From: JAAYCI01 sp031549285
Lineage (GTDB): Bacteria > Bacillota > Clostridia > Oscillospirales > Ruminococcaceae
Reading direction: 5' to 3'
Length of the DNA: 44,783 nt
Assembly: GCA_031549285.1 (NCBI GenBank)
Contig: JAVBPZ010000023.1
Coordinates: 1-44,783 of the forward strand
Made by a program: the position numbers and the translations under genes. The notes under the pieces were generated by a model. That model ran no database searches, was not told where the DNA came from, and was given only the letters and a program-made list of their open reading frames with translations. The stretch's first letter is position 1. Each line of letters starts with the position of its first letter. This document shows positions 41,486-44,783 of this stretch, piece after piece.

Positions 41486-44400
41486 ATGAATAAAAGCAGA
41501 TTGCCGAAAAAGGTATTTGCCGTAATGCTCAGCGTGATGCTGTTGTTCAGCCTCATGATCCCGAGCAGCCTGGGTGTGTATGCCCTGGATGGCGGCGAAA
41601 ACCCGGTTTCCTCGTCTGGGGTGGATGCAGGAAACGAAAACAGTACTGTCTCTGACAGCACTACCAACTCTGGCGAAAATGACGAAACAACCTCTGGCGG
41701 GGCAAACAGTTCCGCAGATGGTTCCGACACAGATGGCTCTGGTTCCGGCACAGGCACAGATGACAGCCAGCCGGCCGACCAAAGCGAGCCCGCGTCCAGC
41801 ACGGCACCAAAGGGTAAAAGCGTAGTAGGTGGGGGCGTTTTTACTCCGAATGCTATCATAGTGGAAACAACAGACGCAGCGGAAGTGACCTCCATGCAGG
41901 AGCTTCTGGATGCGGTGGCGGCGGCGCCGGATAACGGTGCTTTGACGCCTATTTTGGTTTCTGCCGGTTTTACCATGGCCGGGACAGTAACCATTGGCGC
42001 CGGCCAGAATATTGTGCTGCAAAGCACGGATGGCGCCGTTCAAACATTGGTGCGCAACTTAGATAACGTAGCCACCATGTTTGTGGTGGAAGACGGCGGC
42101 GCGCTGACGCTGCAGTACATAAAATTAGCCACGGACGGCGTACAAGACGAGGTTGGTTTCACCGGTATCATAAACAGGGGCACGCTGGTGCTGGCGCAAG
42201 ACTCTTATGTAAGCATGGCGGCCTTATCCGAGGCCGGCGCCATAAACAACAGCGGCACCCTGCACATGATGGACAATGCCTACGTTTCCGGCGCCTCTAA
42301 TCTGGGCACCGGCGCCATATTGAATAGCGGCACCTTTACCATGGACGGCGGCACCATTAGCAGCAGTTGGGGTTCTGGCTACTTTGGCGGTAATGTGCGC
42401 AATACCGGCACCTTCTATTTTAATGACGGTATTATTCGCGACGGAGTTGGGATGGCCACTGGTGCCAATGTGCAGAATGAAGGCACATTTTACATGACCG
42501 GTGGCACCATTCTTGGCGGCATGTCTATTGTTGGCCCTTGCCTTTATAACAAAGGTGAGGCGTTTATTAGCGGAGGCATATTGCGTGCTGGGTATAATGG
42601 AACTGGATTCCAAGGGAGTGTTGGCAACGCAGCAGGGGGCACTATTACCCTTTCCGGCGCACCCCAAATTGGCAGCGCGACCGCAACTAACGATTTCATT
42701 TTGGACGCTGGCACTGCAGCGGGGGGTATCCGTATTGCTGCGGAAGGCATGGCCGCCGGCGCGAAGATTTATTTCGCCGGGCATGAGCAAATGAAATACG
42801 GCCAAAACGCTGGAGAGGATTTTGCCGTGAAGGTTGGCGGCAATATTACCGCCCTCGACGCCGCGGCGTTTGTCCATTACACTGCCGGCCTGTCCGGCCT
42901 GGTTGGCAACCCGGACAAAACCCACCTGCGCTGGGATGTAACGCCGCACTACAACGTTACCTATTCCGCAGGCGACGGCACCGGCTCTTTGGTTGATTCC
43001 GACCCATACATTATCAATGACACAGTGGTCGCGCTGAACCCGGCGGGGCACATTTCCGCACCCACCGGCTATCACTTTGACCACTGGCTGCTGCAGGGAA
43101 CCTCGGAAACCTACGACATCGGCGGGACCTTCGCCCTTACGGGAAATGTAACCCTGGTGGCGCAGTATGAGGAAGATTCCCTCAGCTTAGATGCACACGG
43201 TTTCAACGAAAAACTGACCACAGCCAAAGCGATGAGCGATGCGGAAATTATTGCCACCGCCCAGGCGCAGCTTATCGTGGAAGGCCAGCCGGCCGGCAGC
43301 GAAGGCATTACGCTGGATGCGGCCTCCCGTAATGCACTGGACAACGCCGCCGACACCGCCTACGGCCCGTTTGAAATTACCTTCCTGTATGACGCCGGCG
43401 GCGACGAACTGGAAAAAACCGTCACCATAAACCTGCTGGGCGACAATGTCAGCAGCGCCGACACCGACAAAGACGACGAGGACGACCTGTTCCTGACCGG
43501 CGACAGTTTCAGTATGTATGTCTCGGAAGTGGCCGGCATGGACGACGATGTGTACCGTTCCAAGACCAACCTGAAAGCCTGGGACGCCGACGGCATGATT
43601 GATATTGATACTGTTACCGTAGACTTCTCCGCGGTACTGGAAGAAGCGGGTAATTATCCCGTTTACTTCGATATGCCCGGGCTGGAACAGCCGTTGGCCA
43701 TCACTGTGGAGGTTAAGGACGCCGAAACCGAACTGACGGCAAGCGATTTTTCCGGCAATATGGCCCAAATACAGGCCATGAGCAATGGCGAGCTGATTGC
43801 TGCGGCAGGCGCTGTGGTCAAGATTAACGGCGTGCCGGATACCGAGGACGCGTACACTATTGATGTGGACCGTGCCGAGCTGGACGATGCCACAGAATTT
43901 GGCTATTATTCCATCACCTTCACTGTCGCTGACACTGCAATGACGAAAACCGTCACCGTCTTCTTGTATGGCGATGCATGTGGCAACTCCCTCACCGCCA
44001 GCCACTTTACCATGAAGCTGACGGAAGCAAACGCCCTGGCAGGCAACGAAAGCGCGGCCGCAGAGCTTATTGCAAGATCCAAGGCGTTCGGCTGGGGCGG
44101 CACCGGGGAAATTACCGCCATTAGTGAGAACGTTGACGCCATTGTAAACGCAACTGAATTTGGCGTGCATGAGCTGACACTAAGTTATAGTGGAGATTTC
44201 ATCACGATAAATGTCACCCTGGTGGGCGATGTGAGCGACACCGGCAAGCATCCGGAGGCTAGCCACCCAGATGCAATCAATGTCACTCTGACCGCCAACA
44301 ACTTCACCATCAACCTGGACGACGCGGGTGATTACACCGCCGCCGACCTGGCAGAACTGGCGCAAGCCACCGTGTTTACCAAAAGAGGCGTGTCCGATGA

Positions 44401-44783
44401 CATTGCCATTGAGGTAAACCAAGACAATGCAGACAAGATTATCGGCGCGAAAGAAGTGGGCCGTTTCGATCTGGGCTTCACCGCCAAGATTAGCGATGAC
44501 CTCACATTGCGCATCAGCGTCATCGTGAACATCATCGACGGCGACACCAAGAGTGAGGACACCGACACCGACGGCAAAGACGACACCTTCCTGGTCGCGT
44601 ATGACTTTACCATCACCGCGGCCCAGCTGGCTGATGCAGACGATGCCTATGTGATTGGCGCGGCACAGGCCAAGGCCTGGAATGCCGCCGGCAGCATAGA
44701 CATCTCCGTGACCGGCCTTGCGGACCTGAAAAACGAAACGGCATACGGCCAGTATGAACTGACCTTCACCGCCGATGGCACCT
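41486..44783 (+). CDS. Large secreted surface protein with beta-helix, InlB-type and Ig-like repeats (partial)
   Basis: The open frame starts at ATG 41486 (GGGGG 10 bases upstream) and is still open at the window edge, with 1,099 codons seen. Residues 1-33 are a signal peptide (KSRLPKK, then a hydrophobic core ending SLGVYA). Residues about 34-110 are Ser/Gly/Thr/Asp-rich. Residues about 150-400 are short beta-helix rungs of the type N.GT....GG.I (INRGTLVL, INNSGTLHM, ILNSGTFTMDGGTI, VRNTGTFYF, VQNEGTFYMTGGTI). Residues about 488-563 match the InlB B-repeat/Listeria-Bacteroides repeat (YNVTYSAGDGTGSL, then GYHFDHWLLQG). From residue about 565 tandem Ig-like units begin. This is a typical Gram-positive adhesin plan. 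The gene follows the membrane-tethered sigma factor, which may control it. Confidence 0.88.
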   Translation, partial: MNKSRLPKKVFAVMLSVMLLFSLMIPSSLGVYALDGGENPVSSSGVDAGNENSTVSDSTTNSGENDETTSGGANSSADGSDTDGSGSGTGTDDSQPADQSEPASSTAPKGKSVVGGGVFTPNAIIVETTDAAEVTSMQELLDAVAAAPDNGALTPILVSAGFTMAGTVTIGAGQNIVLQSTDGAVQTLVRNLDNVATMFVVEDGGALTLQYIKLATDGVQDEVGFTGIINRGTLVLAQDSYVSMAALSEAGAINNSGTLHMMDNAYVSGASNLGTGAILNSGTFTMDGGTISSSWGSGYFGGNVRNTGTFYFNDGIIRDGVGMATGANVQNEGTFYMTGGTILGGMSIVGPCLYNKGEAFISGGILRAGYNGTGFQGSVGNAAGGTITLSGAPQIGSATATNDFILDAGTAAGGIRIAAEGMAAGAKIYFAGHEQMKYGQNAGEDFAVKVGGNITALDAAAFVHYTAGLSGLVGNPDKTHLRWDVTPHYNVTYSAGDGTGSLVDSDPYIINDTVVALNPAGHISAPTGYHFDHWLLQGTSETYDIGGTFALTGNVTLVAQYEEDSLSLDAHGFNEKLTTAKAMSDAEIIATAQAQLIVEGQPAGSEGITLDAASRNALDNAADTAYGPFEITFLYDAGGDELEKTVTINLLGDNVSSADTDKDDEDDLFLTGDSFSMYVSEVAGMDDDVYRSKTNLKAWDADGMIDIDTVTVDFSAVLEEAGNYPVYFDMPGLEQPLAITVEVKDAETELTASDFSGNMAQIQAMSNGELIAAAGAVVKINGVPDTEDAYTIDVDRAELDDATEFGYYSITFTVADTAMTKTVTVFLYGDACGNSLTASHFTMKLTEANALAGNESAAAELIARSKAFGWGGTGEITAISENVDAIVNATEFGVHELTLSYSGDFITINVTLVGDVSDTGKHPEASHPDAINVTLTANNFTINLDDAGDYTAADLAELAQATVFTKRGVSDDIAIEVNQDNADKIIGAKEVGRFDLGFTAKISDDLTLRISVIVNIIDGDTKSEDTDTDGKDDTFLVAYDFTITAAQLADADDAYVIGAAQAKAWNAAGSIDISVTGLADLKNETAYGQYELTFTADGT
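43180..44783 (+). repeat. Tandem Ig-like repeats of the partial surface protein
   Basis: At least six diverged units of 84-100 residues begin near 43181, 43481, 43733, 43991, 44288 and 44587. Each opens with a short strand of the type LTAsxF (LSLDAHGF, LFLTGDSF, LTASDF, LTASHF, LTANNF, LVAYDF). Each continues with an A...A..A helix-like or linker part and closes with a Y.ITF or similar strand. Several unit borders carry acidic linkers such as SSADTDKDDEDD and KSEDTDTDGKDD, which may bind calcium. The last unit is cut by the window end. Confidence 0.75.

Noticed and set aside
42224..43084. Minus-strand open frame with repeat-like sequence opposite the second surface protein
   Set aside because: It mirrors the repeats of the plus-strand surface protein, which has a signal peptide, a ribosome binding site and recognisable domains.

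Overview
The window reads as a GC-rich chromosome segment of a Gram-positive anaerobe, most likely Bacillota, class Clostridia, and perhaps an Oscillospirales-type gut bacterium. The evidence is GGGGA/AGGAGG-type ribosome binding sites, Sec signal peptides on very large surface proteins, membrane anchors without outer-membrane machinery, a Clostridia-style sigma factor with a membrane-anchored C-terminal extension, and a GtrB/CDP-sugar surface polysaccharide cluster. Genus and species are not resolvable by reading alone.

Left half (minus strand, about 26.1 to 0.2 kb): a two-gene operon dominates. The first gene encodes a 471-residue protein with one N-terminal membrane span and an outward-facing TPR array. 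Four bases downstream starts an uninterrupted gene of 24.4 kb for a giant surface protein of 8,125 residues. It has a signal peptide, RTX-like Gly/Asp motifs, thousands of residues of beta-strand repeats (units of about 57, about 230 and 42 residues), helical and coiled-coil segments, and a C-terminal membrane span with a charged tail. A strong hairpin terminator follows it. Nothing resembling an LPXTG signal, an outer-membrane translocator or an autotransporter barrel is visible.

Middle (26.3 to 31.1 kb): divergent from the TPR/giant operon is a short plus-strand operon with a near-consensus promoter. It encodes a 110-residue protein resembling the small EACC1-type effector-associated components, and a 424-residue protein with an HEYFH zinc-peptidase-like motif, overlapping by ATGA and closed by a terminator. 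Next comes a minus-strand operon, tetR - MATE transporter - ydeI-like, each pair overlapping by 4 bases, under a striking double TetR-type operator. Its last gene is cut off and joined out of frame to the C-terminal tail of a family 3 glycoside hydrolase, a deletion scar.

Right-middle (31.1 to 38.7 kb, minus strand): a surface-glycan cluster with its own sigma-A-type promoter and terminator. The order is polytopic GT-C-like membrane protein, a small gene remnant, glucose-1-phosphate cytidylyltransferase (RfbF), CDP-glucose 4,6-dehydratase (RfbG), a C-methyltransferase-like enzyme, a Gfo/Idh-type oxidoreductase and a GtrB-type polyprenyl-phosphate glycosyltransferase. Together they could make a CDP-6-deoxy, possibly C-methylated, sugar and pass it by a lipid carrier to a surface acceptor.

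Right end (39.0 to 44.8 kb): a tRNA-Ser(GCU) on the minus strand. Then on the plus strand come a sigma-70/ECF-like factor fused to a membrane span and outer Ig/carboxypeptidase-regulatory-like domains, and the start of another large secreted surface protein (signal peptide, beta-helix, InlB-type repeat, tandem Ig-like repeats) that runs off the window. The overall theme is cell-surface display. The most unusual items are the giant protein with its TPR partner, the membrane-tethered sigma factor, and the candidate EACC1/zinc-peptidase pair.
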